A DNA stretch of 64,000 bases from Torreya grandis (Eukaryota; Streptophyta; Pinopsida; Cupressales; Taxaceae). Below are positions 36,101 through 49,770 of the stretch, one piece after another (the first letter of the stretch is position 1; each line of letters starts with the position of its first letter). The notes under the pieces were generated by a model that was not told the DNA's origin, did not search any database, and saw nothing but the letters and a program-made list of their open reading frames with translations. The stretch lies in the NCBI GenBank assembly GCA_037957365.1, contig JARHVA010004903.1, positions 953,001 through 1,017,000 of the forward strand, written 5' to 3'. A program made the position numbers and the translations under genes.

Positions 36101-36769
36101 TTTTTAATTTATCATAGTCATTTCATTTTCTACATTTCTAAAATAAATGGTGGGGTAAATGTAATCACTTAAAAATGACATTTGAGTGCTAAGAGTGATA
36201 TTTGAGACTATTGATCCCTAACTTAGCCTTAGACCTATTTTAGGTCCTATTTAGACACTTATCTAGCATTCATGTTGGCCACAAGCATCTTAAACATCCC
36301 TGAAGCATTCTTAGACACTCAATTTAACATATTAACCCTTAGTGCCTCAAGTTCTACCACTTTAAAAACTAGCATGATAATAAGGATAGCGGTGTCTCAT
36401 GGCACTAATTTCATAGTCTTGATGTTATTATCCTTTTCCCTCCTCTTTCTACCAATAAATATATTTTGAAAAGAGTAACCCCTTAGGTTTGTCGTAGACC
36501 TCTTTTAAGACCTTCAAAATCACTAGAATATTATATATACATGACTTTTATCACTATAACTACTAGATGGAAATAAGATACAAATTACATAAACAAACTC
36601 AAAATAAGTTATGTACAATCAAGGTTATAAATCCCTATTATACCCTACGTTTGCATATAACCATCTACAACATTCATAAGCTCATAGTAGTCAGGTTTAT
36701 AGTCTCAAACACATTGAAAGAACTCAATCCACCATTCATACTAGTGACACTCGTACTTGCACCATCACC
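33131..36769. other. AT-rich interior of element Y without recognisable pol
   Basis: About 3.6 kb with no frame I can assign. A weak internal repeat (GACATGTG-CCATG-CCCTTGTAT at about 34286 and 34429) is present. Short ORFs of 60-84 codons look like chance openings. Confidence 0.4.
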
Positions 36770-36782
36770 AAGGTGGGAAGAA
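36770..36782 (+). other. Candidate polypurine tract of element Y
   Basis: AAGGTGGGAAGAA lies just upstream of the right repeat start at 36789, the expected place for plus-strand priming. Confidence 0.45.
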
Positions 36783-36788
36783 CTACAT

Positions 36789-37386
36789 TGATCTTGATTC
36801 CTCTTTAGAGTACTAGTATGTAGGAAACTCTCATAATAGATGGGTGTTGAGGATGTCCAACCTACCCCATTAACAATGCACTTTACTAATTTTGTCAATA
36901 AGATGCCCTAACAACATGAAGATTTAGGTTTTGTACATAAAATTAGTCAAAATAAGTCATTTATAGATATCTAAAACTTGTGCACATAGGAATAAGCTTG
37001 GTAGACTTAGATACAGGGGCACCCAAAAGCTCATAATAGTGCTACACAAAAGACACTACCACATAAATATGGATATTATCACCACATGACATTACTATCT
37101 AATTATGATGGTATTATCCAAGAAGGGTTTTAAAACTTGGATCTTGTTTATGACACTTAGAATAGCCTTTGTCTCAATTTTTAGCCTCCATATCCCTTGT
37201 TTCAATTATTTTATAGCTAAGTACTTGTTTAAATTATTTATTTCTATTCTTATAATATTCAAATTAAGTCAATTCTATTATAAATTAGTGGCTATATTTA
37301 TTTGATATTTATACCTTGATTTACTATATTTATCCCCTTTAGCAACCTAGGATTTACATTCACTAAGTCCTAAATAGATAAAACAT
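36789..37386 (+). repeat. 3' LTR of element Y
   Basis: Right partner of 30199-30757. Its last about 100 bases are included in the tandem duplication that follows. Confidence 0.58.
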
Positions 37387-37699
37387 AAATCATAAACACA
37401 TGATAGAAATAAAATACATCTATAGATAACATTCATGATTCATACTAAAAAAAACACACACACACAGACACACACATATATTTATCTCAAAATTTTATAC
37501 ATCAAGATACAAAATGAGACAATATTTCTATAATAAATTAGTGGCTATATTTATTTGATATTTATACCTTGATTTACTATATTCATCCCCTTTAGCAACC
37601 TAGGATTTACATTCACTAAGTCCTAAATAGATAAAACATAAATCATAAACACATGATAGAAATAAAATACATCTATAGATAACATTCATGATTCATACT

Positions 37700-37763
<64 letters not shown>

Positions 37764-37809
37764 ACTTATCTCAAAATTTTATACATCAAGATACAAAATG
37801 AGACAATAT
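37273..37809. repeat. 252-bp tandem duplication spanning the end of element Y
   Basis: 37273-37524 and 37525-37809 are almost identical (one T/C difference plus repeat-length changes), much closer than anything else nearby, so the duplication is recent. The first unit has a short interrupted AC run near 37451-37480. The second has a long pure one. Confidence 0.85.
37702..37761. repeat. (AC)30 microsatellite
   Basis: 60 bases of uninterrupted AC in the second unit of the tandem duplication. Confidence 0.97.
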
Positions 37810-38879
37810 AGTAAAAAAATTGCTCTATCATTGAGGTCCACCCTATCCATCTAATGGAGGACATGAAACACTACCCATAAAGGCATATTTAGACTTTCCT
37901 CTCTAATCAATTCATTGTAGGGACCATGTATAAGATTGAAACCCCTAGACTTTCCCCTATAAAATTGGCCACATATGCTTATAATCTTGACACCATACCC
38001 ACTATAGTTAAATGAGTAGATCTCTCTCGAGAAAGTGTGTACCATACTTAAAATTTTCTCTAGTTAACTCCTAGTGGTACTATATCCTTGGCTCTATATG
38101 ATAGTCTTTTTAGCTCTAAAATAGCCTCCTTAACTAGTTTAAATCAGTAATCATAAGCTTAGGATCAAGAAACTAAACTATTAATCAAGTGTGTAGTATC
38201 ATGTTATGATAACACATCATATAGGATATCATGGTGTGTAGTCTTCACCATGGTCTTGCATCAAGCCTCCTATATGACAACATCTAAAAAATGCAAACCA
38301 AAATGGCATAGTATCTCATATATATACCCAAATCCCATACATATATATTTAATTTATCTTTATATATCTAAGTAAAATTTAAGTAAACAACATAACACAT
38401 TTTACTCACCCAAAGTAGTACATTTTACCCGACCACCTATCACCTTTTAGGTATCATGGATCTAAGGTGGAATATAGCCTCTATAGTATCTTAGCTATAT
38501 TATTTAAACATTTCATTCCTCATGACATACCCATCACACTATCAACCAACTTTGTGTTTTTTAATCCATATGATCCCCCTATTGCACACCTAGATTTCGA
38601 TATGACTGTTTGTTATGGTTTCACTTGTCACTATCTTTATGGTTGTAACCATGAATGTGGTTGTTTATAAAATTAAAAAAATACTACTACACCTCTTATA
38701 ATATTCCCTCCCTATTATCACCTCTACCATCATCTTCCCATCCTAAGATGATGAGACCATATAATAGGTACATAACCAAGTACCTATACACCTCCCACAT
38801 TTCATCACTCCATCACATGGTGATTCCCAAATTTTAGGACCACTATAAGAGATTATTTGTATGGAAACCTAAGCTAACC
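37810..38879. other. Unassigned AT-rich DNA between element Y and LTR X right copy
   Basis: I see no gene, LTR end or clear repeat. If X is one element, part of its interior should be here. Confidence 0.4.
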
Positions 38880-41800
38880 TAGTACATAATATCATGGATG
38901 AGGATCTACACACCCTAATTAGTTCCTTATAATCCTCACTCATGCCTATTCCTACATAGTGGATGGCCATGATTTCAAAGAATTCATAATGTCAATATGG
39001 TTTCCAAATAATATTATCATGCCACACTATCTATAAAGTGCATGTGTGTATAATTGACTATACCATACGAACTTGTGTCCACCTCTACACTCATGAGATG
39101 GCATTATCCATGGCATTGGGCATCTCTTCTAGATTGTACATCAAAAAACACTCATAAAAGTATCTCACCAAAAAAATAATAATCCACATACTCTATTTCC
39201 CTCTAATATTTTAAAAATAATGCACTAATTACACCCAAATCACATAACATAAATAAAAATATATATGTTATGCTCTAACATAGAGAAACACATGTATATA
39301 ATATACAAGGGAAAATATAATTTAAAATGTGGCATATCAATTGATCTATCACAAGTCTAATAATGTGTTTTTAGATATTTGGATGGTTGATGTATAGATT
39401 GAATAAACTTATGATAAACCCTCACTCATTATATCTCTCTAAGCCTATATCCCACAAAGTTAAGGCCATCCTCTTATCTATTGAATCCAAGGTATTCCAC
39501 ATCATTGGTCCACCCATAATCAATAATCTCAATATAACATGGGCATCCTCTAAGGTTATATCCACCATGATAGTGTCCCCATCTACCACCAATTAAAAGG
39601 TTCTAATCAATCTCTCCCATTATCTTAAGATCATGTTGACTAAATATACACTAAGTGTAATCTAACAAATCTCCATGATCATATCAAATCTAATAATAAA
39701 CATATGAGCTTGATCTATTATAAATAGTATTTATAGTAGATATGGTAACCATATCACATATACTAAACTCTATAGTCTATAACATCTCTACAAAACACCC
39801 AAAAATAAAGCATAAATTGAGTCTCTATCCAAAAATTGAAATAAAATAGATGTGAAAATAGTCACATTAACATTTATTTCAAAGAAACTACTTCATCATC
39901 TATGTCCATTATTACATCAACCATCCCATTTTCTAGACTACATCATCCATGTATGTTCCTACATCTACTATCTATTGCCTAGAACTATGCCATCCCTAAT
40001 CTATGTGATCAACCTTATATTCTTATTATATTAGCCTTCTACCTCTATAGTATCATCTTCCATATACACCATTAATCATCTATGGAATATTTTATATATC
40101 ATTGACAACATGTTTAACTACATCAACCACTTTAGGTAATATCAACTAGATTAAATCAACATTATTTTTATACTATATCAACCTGACTGATATCATTCAA
40201 ACTATATGATGATTTTTCACAAGGCCATAAAATTCCCTTGACCTAAATTTTGACTTTTTCTCACCTTCATATTATCAATCTTTTTAAAATATAATCCTAT
40301 GCTTTTGGGGGGAATGTTCATTACATTAATTTTTCCTTGATACCTAATTTTCATAAAATAATTCATTTTAATAAAAAATGATGCAAAAATAACTATTAAT
40401 GAACCTTGTACCTTTCATAGGAATAGTACATCCCTTAACTTGTCAACTTTCTCACATATAGGCCATAATCTCTCAATTTTTTTGATATGGACACATAATT
40501 ATCTAGATTATAAATAAATCAAATATTCAAATGAATATTTATTTACCCTTTGATGGTAACATTTTGAAAAAATTCAATCTTTAGTTATTTACTAATAAAT
40601 TTCATATATTTATTATATATTCATTTCCATAATTCCCTTTCCCAAATCAAAAGATTCTTTAGAATACTCAAGAAATATATAATTTTTTGGTACTAACAAA
40701 ATATTTTTACAAAAAAAATGAATTTTGTCTTATTTTTCAAGTCTACCACTTTCTCTACACATTGGGAACCTCTCATCATATACTACACATTCAAGTTATT
40801 TTCAATAGAAACAAGGTAAGCAATTATATGTATTTACATTTTATTTACTTTCACTTATTTTTCAAATTTTTACTAAATTTATATAGATCAGTTATCATGT
40901 TCTATTTTCATTCTTAAAACATCATCCCATGTTACACTCTAGTGAAACATGATGATCTTTGAGTGGGTCATATGTATACACATAGTATTTTTAAATTTTA
41001 TCATTTACTGACACTTTCTCTCTTATAAAAACCTTTCAAGATTCAATCTCCCAAATTTAATGTGTTAAAGGGTGCACCAAAAAAGGTTGGGTAGGTCATT
41101 GTTGTTTTGTGAGAGATATTGTTGCTTATTTATCAATCCTACATCCATTCTATCTTCCTCAAATTTGATCTCATAAGTTATATCATTCCACCTTGCATTC
41201 TCTATCTATATCAAGACCTATAATTTCATATTATATCATCATGTTTGATGTATTTTTATCCATCATTTATTTCTTCCTAACTAATTCAATCTAATCGATG
41301 TTGTTTTGAATGTTTTGGTGCAATATTTGTAACTAAGTCACCCTAGCTAAGCTAATTTGAGGTTATTCAACCTATTTAGGACTAAATCAAGATGGTTAAT
41401 ATTATTTTATTAGTATTTAGGATATATTATGATCATTCACCACTATAAATAAAAGTTACCAATTCATTCCAATAGAGAGGAACATTCATTTTCACATTGT
41501 TATTGCTCACACTTTTGCCCTAATTCTAAATTTGGAGAAATTATTGCTTAGATCTTATCTTGAAGGAAAACTTGTCTTGTGGAGTCTTAGATGCAATAGG
41601 AAGGATCCTTTTAGCCTAGATCTTTATTTAACCTTTTATATCTTTATAACCACAACAATATCTTCCAAAGCACCATTAGTTAAGGGGGAGATTGAGACTT
41701 GGCAAATATTGTTCAAAGTAAGTATACTATAACCTTAGCTCTTTCATTTGATAGATAGAAGTTTCATAATTTCATATTTAATGAATGCATATCTCCTTGT

Positions 41801-42170
41801 TTAAAATTAATCTACACTTATACTTAGTGTGTCTATAGTAGTTTTTTATCTTTTCATTTATAAACCTTAGGTACCATAGGTTCCAATTTTTCTACCATCT
41901 CCTTTCCCATTTTCATATGCTTCTAACACTTTCCCTTTTACTTACAATTCTTGATTGCAATATTAGATTACCTAAAAAACTAGTTAGAGCTACTTCATTG
42001 TGTTGATTTAATAGAGGATTTTAAGCCATTTATCTTGATATTATATCATAGTTTATCCTCTTTCTAGGTTTTTGGATCCATTTTTTCATATCCCCAATTC
42101 ATTAAGTACCAATGGGTTCTCTTTGATTTACCTTCTCTAAGTCTAGATATTTAAATAGGATAGTTGCAGG
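38880..42170 (+). repeat. Ancient long LTR X, right copy
   Basis: Counterpart of 1-505 plus 27297-30198. It has a TATA-like CTATAAATAAAAG at about 41442, a GCCCTAA line, and AAAGTAAGTATAC (splice-donor-like) at about 41716, in plus orientation. The 5' part (38880-39340) is the least certain. Confidence 0.45.
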
Positions 42171-43358
42171 TCAATCCTAGCTCATTGCATAAAGGTGGCA
42201 CTATAACTAAATAATATATAGATAAATAATGATTTAATGATACCTCCTAACCTAGTTTACTATTTTAATGCACTCTAATGGATGTTGGTTATATTATGAT
42301 AATAATTATATAGTTTGACTTTGAAATATAATAGATGTGATAAAAATATCATGTATTTTGGTTTGATCTAACTTTTATAATTATTTTTTCTTTTCTTAAA
42401 AATATGAATTTTATCTCTTTAAAAAAAATTATTATCCTCTTCCATATGGATTTGGTAAAACCAAGCATGCATGCTACAGATGACACACAAGAGATTCTAC
42501 ACCTATCCACTACAGAAGAGAATCTAAAGAGCAAGATTCCTAAATACTCCCCTATTTTCACTTTTATAAAAGACTGTAATCTCAAAATCAACCTAACTAT
42601 GCCTCAAGTGAAAGGAGGGGGAGATTTTGGGATCTTATAAGATTCATCCATGTTAAAAAGGTGATAAAGTGAATTTATACTAATATTTGACCATAAAAAG
42701 GATATTTTTTGGTAATCAAGAGAAGGGAGAGTGATAAAATGAATATATACTAAGAAAATGAGGGAATCTAAAAGTACATGAAAATGTAAGTCAAATAACA
42801 AAGAAGAAACCCAAACAAGGGAAATGGTATGAAATATGGTAATCATGTCACTAGATAATTCATACTAACCTACAAAGGGTATAAATAAGCATTGATATGA
42901 GTAATCATCCAAAAAATGTGGGAATATAAAAATATACCAAAAAATTTCAAGGAAACCATGGTTGACTATTACTTATGATAAATGTAAATCCTTAAAATTA
43001 AAATCTAAAGGTGCTACCAAGTATAACAAGTATACATGAAGGAAATTAAGTTGAATATAAAGGAAATAAAATGCTAAAAAATAAAACCCAAAGTTGCCAC
43101 TAAAGATTCATGAGGGAAACTAAGGTCAAATTTAAAGTGAAATAAAATTCGTAAAAATAAAACCCAAAGATGTTACCAAAGATACTCAAGGTAATGAAGG
43201 CCAAGTTTAAAGTGAAATAAAATTCTAAAAAGTAAAAATTGAAGGTGATAATAAATATACATGAGGTAAAGTAAGGTCCATTGTAAGTGAAAAATAAATA
43301 ATCCCAAAAGGGGAAGATAAAAATATATAAAAGACCCTAAGAGACAAAAATGGTTAAC
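42171..43358. other. Unassigned AT-rich DNA
   Basis: No gene or repeat pair is supported. 42970-43260 contains three lines of AAAATTCTAAAAA-TAAAACCCAAAG type that suggest a decayed tandem of about 90 bp (near 43060, 43140 and 43220). Confidence 0.35.
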
Positions 43359-44093
43359 TGTAAGGTGTGATATAAAGTAAAGATCATTCTAAAAAATTAA
43401 TTATTAAAAACTAAATATCATGGAGTGAGAAAAATATATAGAATGAGAATCACATTATAGATGATATTTTGTGATTATGTATCACCTCAGTCTTATACAC
43501 TTGGCACACTCATACCTTGGTTATTCTTCTTAGTTGTACACTCTCCTTAATTCTACAAGCCTCACATCTACTCTATATTGTGCCCTTTATCCTATCTCTT
43601 AGACTGACTAGTATTATATTGATGATAAGAACATTTTATCTTACTCATAATACTTAAAATGTACTTATATTACACCTCTAAAAGTTTTGATCTTTGACCT
43701 ATTTTGGTACTCCCTAGACACTAATGTCTTTGAAAGATAATAGTGTCAAAGCTATTGTATTTACCCAACTCTAGTGTCAAGTGACCTAATGTCATCTAAT
43801 TTTAAAATTAAAAGTATCCTATAGGTTAGCCTAAGTGATTTAATGTAAGTTATTACTCTAAAGGTATTGATATAAATATAATATCAACCCTCATTCATTC
43901 CTTAATTATAAAATACCAAAGACACTAAGGCACTTATCAAAATCACTCTATCAAGCATTAATTGATCAAAACTTCCATATTTCCATATCGAATATAGGTA
44001 AATAACATCTATAGGGATGAATTACTAAATGAGTAGACCAAGAGCCTAATTTTCTAGGTTATAAGATAGGTCATTATTGTACTTAATTTACAC
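43359..44093 (+). repeat. 5' LTR of element Z
   Basis: Left copy. The anchor CATCTAATTTTAAAA at about 43793 matches about 46066 in the right copy, an offset of about 2.27 kb. Confidence 0.5.
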
Positions 44094-45601
44094 ACATTTC
44101 ATGATTCAAACACAAGACAACATGTAGGGGAAAACTACATCATTCTTAGGCCCTCTTCATTTTATTTTTTATATATGTAGCATCATTTTATAGTGGGGTC
44201 ATAGGTTAAAATAAAAACTATATTCCCACTAACCTATTATTTTCCAAGGTCACATTAAAGATGGAAAACTAGGGTTTTACCATTTCACAAGGATCAATAG
44301 TCCATGACCTATATTGAAGTGCACCAAAATGAAGGTGAAGGCAAACCCAAAACATCCAGGTGGTCACATCCTATTTCACTAGATATTTTGCAAATGAAAC
44401 TATAATTAGACTCAGATAGTAGCATCAACATAACCATCCAAGGTTAACACAACTATCTAGATAGCCATAGACACTAGATTTAAAATTTGAAAACTGTTCT
44501 AGAACTATCATCCCACCTATTTTCAACCTATTCCAAATCCAAAAAAACATTAGCATCATAAAAATATAAGTACTCTCTTATTTTTCATTTATATATCTAT
44601 AATATTTATAATTTCCATATTTATAATATTTTAGCATAATAAATTTAGTGTATGATTATATTCAAGTTTATAATTTAATTAGCCAACTATATATATGATT
44701 ATTTCCCTTTTGAATTTTCATTTCTATATTTTGAGCCCTAATACTAAAGTAAAATACATAACACAACTATTCAATTTTAGGGTTAAACACATATATGCTA
44801 AAAATAATAATATGAGACCAAATATTGTAACAAATGTGAAGTATATGATATGTAATAATGAATTATCTAATCACAAAATTCATGTAATATATATCCACAC
44901 ATAATTAATAAAATATATCAAGTCTCATTATAATTGATATCCAACTCAAATCATAGTCTCCTCTATCAACTAGAATTGATATACAACAAGAGTGCTTAGG
45001 AGTAGAAGATAGGGATGATTAACTATATGTGGTAGGATCTTAGCCTTCTGGATTCTATTATACTATAAATATTTGGTAAGATCCACATTTTTTAGCTGAA
45101 TGATTGGAAACATTATGAAACTCACAATATAGGTCCTCCTATAGGGTTTGTTGGAATGTTTTTAGAGCCAATTTATAAGGGGTAACTCAAATCATTCTAC
45201 AATGAATCGATTTGTCAATGTCATCAACTTTTATGAATGGATCATATCATGGAGTAAATAAATAAGGTATTGTACTAGATTTATATTAAATACTCTCAAA
45301 AGTAAGTATTAGACATATTGGTGTGGGAAACATCTTTTGAGGAAGTGAACTCGAAGGATAATAATATATACTAAATTGATAGGGTCTTATCGAAGACTAA
45401 TCCTCAATCATGCTTCAAATAGATTTGGAACTAACCATTATGGAGTATGTAGTTGAATTAGAAACTTACTCCATATTAGATATAGAAAAAAAACTTGAAG
45501 GAATGATATCAATATATTTTTTAAGTAATGAGAGAAATAGGTCGAACAATATCAATTAATATAATGTAAGATGAAAAGGAGGATATATCATAAGATTATT
45601 T

Positions 45602-45614
45602 AAGGGAGGAATGG
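45602..45614 (+). other. Candidate polypurine tract of element Z
   Basis: AAGGGAGGAATGG, three bases before the TG of the right repeat. Confidence 0.45.
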
Positions 45615-45617
45615 TAA

Positions 45618-46315
45618 TGTAAGATTTCCACTTCCTTTGATTAAGCATAACCAAACAATTATGGGTCACCTAAGGCATAAATATCATCATAATAAGGAGT
45701 AATGAGATCAACATTATGAGATCAAACCACTATGTCACTATAATATTGCAGATACTAAAATCTAATTTATTTAATAGCTTAGTCTTGTACACTAAAAAAT
45801 AACTATCACGGTTGTCCCTTTTAGTTCTATGGCTCACATTGATTATATCTTTATGCCTAATTACTTATATATTATATCAATCCATGTTATTATGATGACT
45901 TGGGCATTCTATGTTGTACAAAATTCTCTAAACCTAATGTTTATCCTTCACTGCCAGTTTTGGACCTATACCTATTTTATATCTCCCTAAACACTTGTGT
46001 TCAAAGTAGACACATACATTGATGAATTTATCCATTTTATTACAAAGTTTCTAGTGTCTAAACACCATCTAATTTGAAAAATAAAAGCATCCAAAATGTC
46101 ATCCTAAGTGATTTAATTCAATATATTTACAAATTAGATTGGTATATATACAAGATAAACCCTCATGTGTTCCTCAACTAGTAATCACATATAAATCACA
46201 AGATAATATACCAAGAATCACTCAATCAAGCATTGAAGTGAGCAAATCTACACTATTTTTCCTTATTTATATATCATTCTTAGGAATAATATGTTGATGT
46301 GGATTTTATGCACAC
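45618..46315 (+). repeat. 3' LTR of element Z
   Basis: Right copy, with GGTATATATACAAG at about 46141 as a TATA-like site. Confidence 0.5.
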
Positions 46316-47438
46316 CACAATAATTGAATGAGGTAGCCTCTAATGTTTTAAGATATTTATGGAAATGAAGTTTCACTCCAGGGCATGAGTTGTAGGTATG
46401 CAATTAAAATAACTAGGTTGTGGAATATTAGGTTGAGCATGTAGGTCATTTAACTAGGTAAAGTTATATATGTGTGAAATCTAAAATAAATATACATTAT
46501 GTGAGCATGGCTAGTTGGAGAATTACTCTAGGATGGGTAGATCTCAAAATAAACTCAAAAATGAGGGAAAGGTAAATTAGAATTAAGGTCTTATATTCTC
46601 AAAGGATCACTTATAAGGCTATTTCCTTAGTGGATAAGTGTTTCCAAAACTAGTGCTTGTCATTTGTAGCTATTGAACACACATGAATAAAAATAGTTAA
46701 ATAGTTTAGGGGAATTAGATATAGGAAAATTAGTGGTCTCAGCCAAATATTTCTCTCTTTAGAGTTTCTATTTCATAGCCTTAGTTGAGGAATTATAGCT
46801 TAGACTAGAAAGGTATATAGAGTATCCAAAACACACACAACTAGAATACTATACCAAAGATTGACACTCTTGCACACCTTAAAATATCAATGTAGTCTAA
46901 ACTAATTGCTTAAAATCAATAAAATTTACTAACTTTCAATAGATTTTGCACATCTAAGGACTAATATGAATCAATGATAACAATCAAGATTATCTATAGC
47001 TTTTCACACTTAAAAATTACTAAATTGACATAGAAAAATAAGCTAAAATACTAACACATAGAAGGGAGGAAAAAGAACCAATGTAGTTACATGATAATCA
47101 ATAAATTGATTAATTATTATATTGATCAAAAATCCAACCCTTTGAGAGAGGGTTTGACATGTATTTAAATACTTGGGGAATAGGTCACCTCTTCCTCAAA
47201 GTCTAGGAAAGCTTCAAATTACATATTAAAATAAATATAACTTAAGTTCAATTTAGTGAAAAATTGAATGTTACAACTCATAGATTACAATAGATCTAGT
47301 TTTATATAGTCATGCAATGTGTGCATGTTATAAAAATAATTAAGTTAATTATAACATGTATGCATGAATCATAACTAGTTATAGTTTATTTTAATAAATA
47401 TTACATGAAAATTTTCATACAAAATTGATATTAAATAA
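46316..47438. other. Unassigned AT-rich DNA
   Basis: I see no gene, LTR end or repeat partner here. Confidence 0.35.
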
Positions 47439-47771
47439 CTATGGTTTGCTCACAATTAGAGTATACGTAGCTAAACTGGTAGATGGAGGTGGTGTTGAAA
47501 CTAGCACATTGGATGAACTAGATGATGGGGTGGAAATAGACTTCATTTTATCCTCTATCTCTTGGTAATGTTTATACCCAACAACATGATTTGATTTTAT
47601 TATGATCATATATAAAAGGGATGGTTTGTTCAACCTATTAACCTGTGTTATTAATCTCACATGTTCAACTTTTGTGGCTTTGAATCCTATCCATAATATA
47701 TCCACTTTTATGGATTTATTCCTCAAAAAAATAAACTTAGCCTCAATATATTCAAAATTCAACCCCTCCAT
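47439..47771 (-). CDS. Unidentified 110-codon ORF
   Basis: An open frame of 110 codons in DNA that otherwise stops every few codons. It reads FEYIEAKFIFLRNKS, then GYKHYQEIEDKM, then a Ser/Thr/Pro-rich end. The composition is protein-like and I cannot name it. It could be a fragment of another retroelement gag or a decayed host exon. It ends 200 bp before the Copia LTR. No start context stands out. Confidence 0.25.
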   Translation of the reverse strand: MEGLNFEYIEAKFIFLRNKSIKVDILWIGFKATKVEHVRLITQVNRLNKPSLLYMIIIKSNHVVGYKHYQEIEDKMKSISTPSSSSSNVLVSTPPPSTSLATYTLIVSKP

Positions 47772-48904
47772 ACTTTTTTTTGAGTTTATTGAGGCTTACT
47801 TAAGTATTTGATCAAAACTGGACCTCACCACTAACCTTTCAGTACCATCTTATGCATTCACCTACTCCAATTCTTTCAAAATTTGTCTTATTTATCATTT
47901 TTAGTTATTATTCAGACTAAGGCCTTATTATATTTCATTTACTCCCTTACTTCCTATGTTTGGATGACTATTGAGAAGTGTTTTCATTTATGTGAAGGTG
48001 CATCTAGTGAAGATGCATGGTGAGTGGTCTTTGAGGTATGAGCTTGTGTGATTGATGTGACAAGGAAGACATGTGACAAGAGAGAATTTTAAGGAAACTA
48101 TAAGTATATTCTATTGGTTAGTTTCAAGGTTGATTTCAAGGTTCAGGTTAGTTTGAAGTTACTAATGTTTCCACAAAGAGGTATGATGGTTGAGTGAGCA
48201 TTAAAGCATGGTTATGAGGCTCTAGGTCTGCTTAAGGACATGATAGAATGTTTATCATAAAGAGATTATTTTGGTGGTGTGATAATGAAATTTTAATAGT
48301 GTTATTATTTTATGTAGTTTAGGTAAGCATGTTTTATACTAGTTCTTAATTACAAGGTGTCTTGAGAATCCTAGTCTAGACCCTGTGAGAAGATGTGCAT
48401 AGTGAATTTTCGTGAAGTAAGCACAATCTTGTGATAGGTTTTTTGGCACTGTGTGATCATTTAAGTAAATTATATATACTTTTATAAGTGTTCCAAGGCC
48501 ATTTTTCAAGTTTTAAGTGATTAAAAATCCTAGACATCACACTAGTCATGGCATGTAAAGTCCTTATGAGAAGGTATGAATATGATGACTTGGTAATATG
48601 GATGCACAGAGGCATGAGAGGTTATATGAGGTTTATTTAACATTTATTTAAGGCATTGGATAATTTAATAAAGTCTTAGGGTGAGCCTACAAGGGTAGGA
48701 CCTTTAGATCAAGTCTGCATCTAGACCACTTCTAGACCCTACTTGATCTAATGAGGCATCATGATCTATTGTCAAGACATATGAATGATTATGAAACTAT
48801 TCAAGCATGAGATAGGCTACTTTAGTATGTGAGTGAGGTGGATATAACATGGAAATAGGTATGAAGGTTAGTTTTAAACCTAATATGGTTTTTAAGTCAA
48901 CATT

Positions 48905-48906
<2 letters not shown>

Positions 48907-48999
<93 letters not shown>
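48907..48999. repeat. (GA)46 microsatellite in Copia 5' LTR
   Basis: 93 bases of pure GA. The same place in the 3' LTR (about 55064-55079) has only a short interrupted GA run. Confidence 0.97.
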
Positions 49000-49003
<4 letters not shown>

Positions 49004-49770
49004 CTAATGAGGGGTTATGATCAAATTTAAAGGTGTTTTATCTCATGTAATTATTTTAATAGGTAATTAATTTTTTTACAAGTTTGGTCATGTAGTTTAA
49101 GGTCAAGGTTGGTAACAAAATGCATGAAAAATGGTTTTAAGGTCTCTTGAGTGCATATAATGAAAAGTTCTCAACCTGAGAAGGATTTTCTTATGCTCAT
49201 TAGCTAGTAAAAACTTTGAATGGTAACATAATATATTCATGGTATATGGGTAAGGCTCCTATCTCAAAATTATAGACATTTTTTTTTTAGATTGAGGGGT
49301 TATGCTTTATGAATGATTGTTAAGAATGGAAACAAGTTTAAACACTCTTAGAACCCTAATAATGAAATGATGTTTAAGATGTAAAATAATAGTACCAAGA
49401 ATGGATTTGTATGATTATTTAAATTATTAAATTTTGTATTCAACTCTCCCAGTCACCTATAGATGTGATTTATCTATTAGTTGTGTGAGTAGATCGTACA
49501 AAAAAGTGAAAATTTATCAAAGATTTATTGTAGCAGAAGAATAGACCAAGTCAAATTATACTAATGGGTGGAGAATGAATATTGATACTCATGTTTCATG
49601 TAAATTAGGTTTTTTTATAGTTTATATCCCTTAAGTGTGCTAAATTAGTCATCCAAGTTAGCCAGTCGCTAACAAACCTAATGGTGGAAATAGTGAAAAA
49701 CCCAAACAATAGCGAGAAAATGATATTGAATTTGTTATAATGAAAGAGTGATGGAAAAAAGTAAATGGAT

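Larger units (their letters stand above)
30199..37386 (+). mobile_element. LTR element Y: Ty3/gypsy with decayed gag and protease, no visible RT
   Basis: Direct repeats at 30199-30757 and 36789-37386 flank plus-strand gag and protease. A TGGTGAACC primer site follows the left repeat and a purine tract precedes the right one. No RT or integrase motif is readable between 33131 and 36788, although the protease is still readable. It lies directly against the end of LTR X, so it is probably nested in X. No target duplication is recognisable. Confidence 0.55.
43359..46315 (+). mobile_element. Short non-coding LTR element Z
   Basis: Direct repeats 43359-44093 and 45618-46315 start with TGTAAG and share the line CATCTAATTT-AAAATTAAAAG...CCTAAGTGATTTAAT and the following TATA-like box. 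A purine tract (AAGGGAGGAATGG) lies directly before the right repeat, which supports plus orientation. The interior is only about 1.5 kb with no recognisable coding. The ends at 44093 and 46315 are approximate. Confidence 0.5.

Noticed and set aside
37702..37761. CRISPR-like or satellite array
   Set aside because: A simple dinucleotide tract with no spacers, in eukaryotic repeat DNA.
42349..42640. Opposing 80- and 78-codon ORFs
   Set aside because: They overlap each other on opposite strands in low-complexity DNA, with no motif and no conservation to compare.
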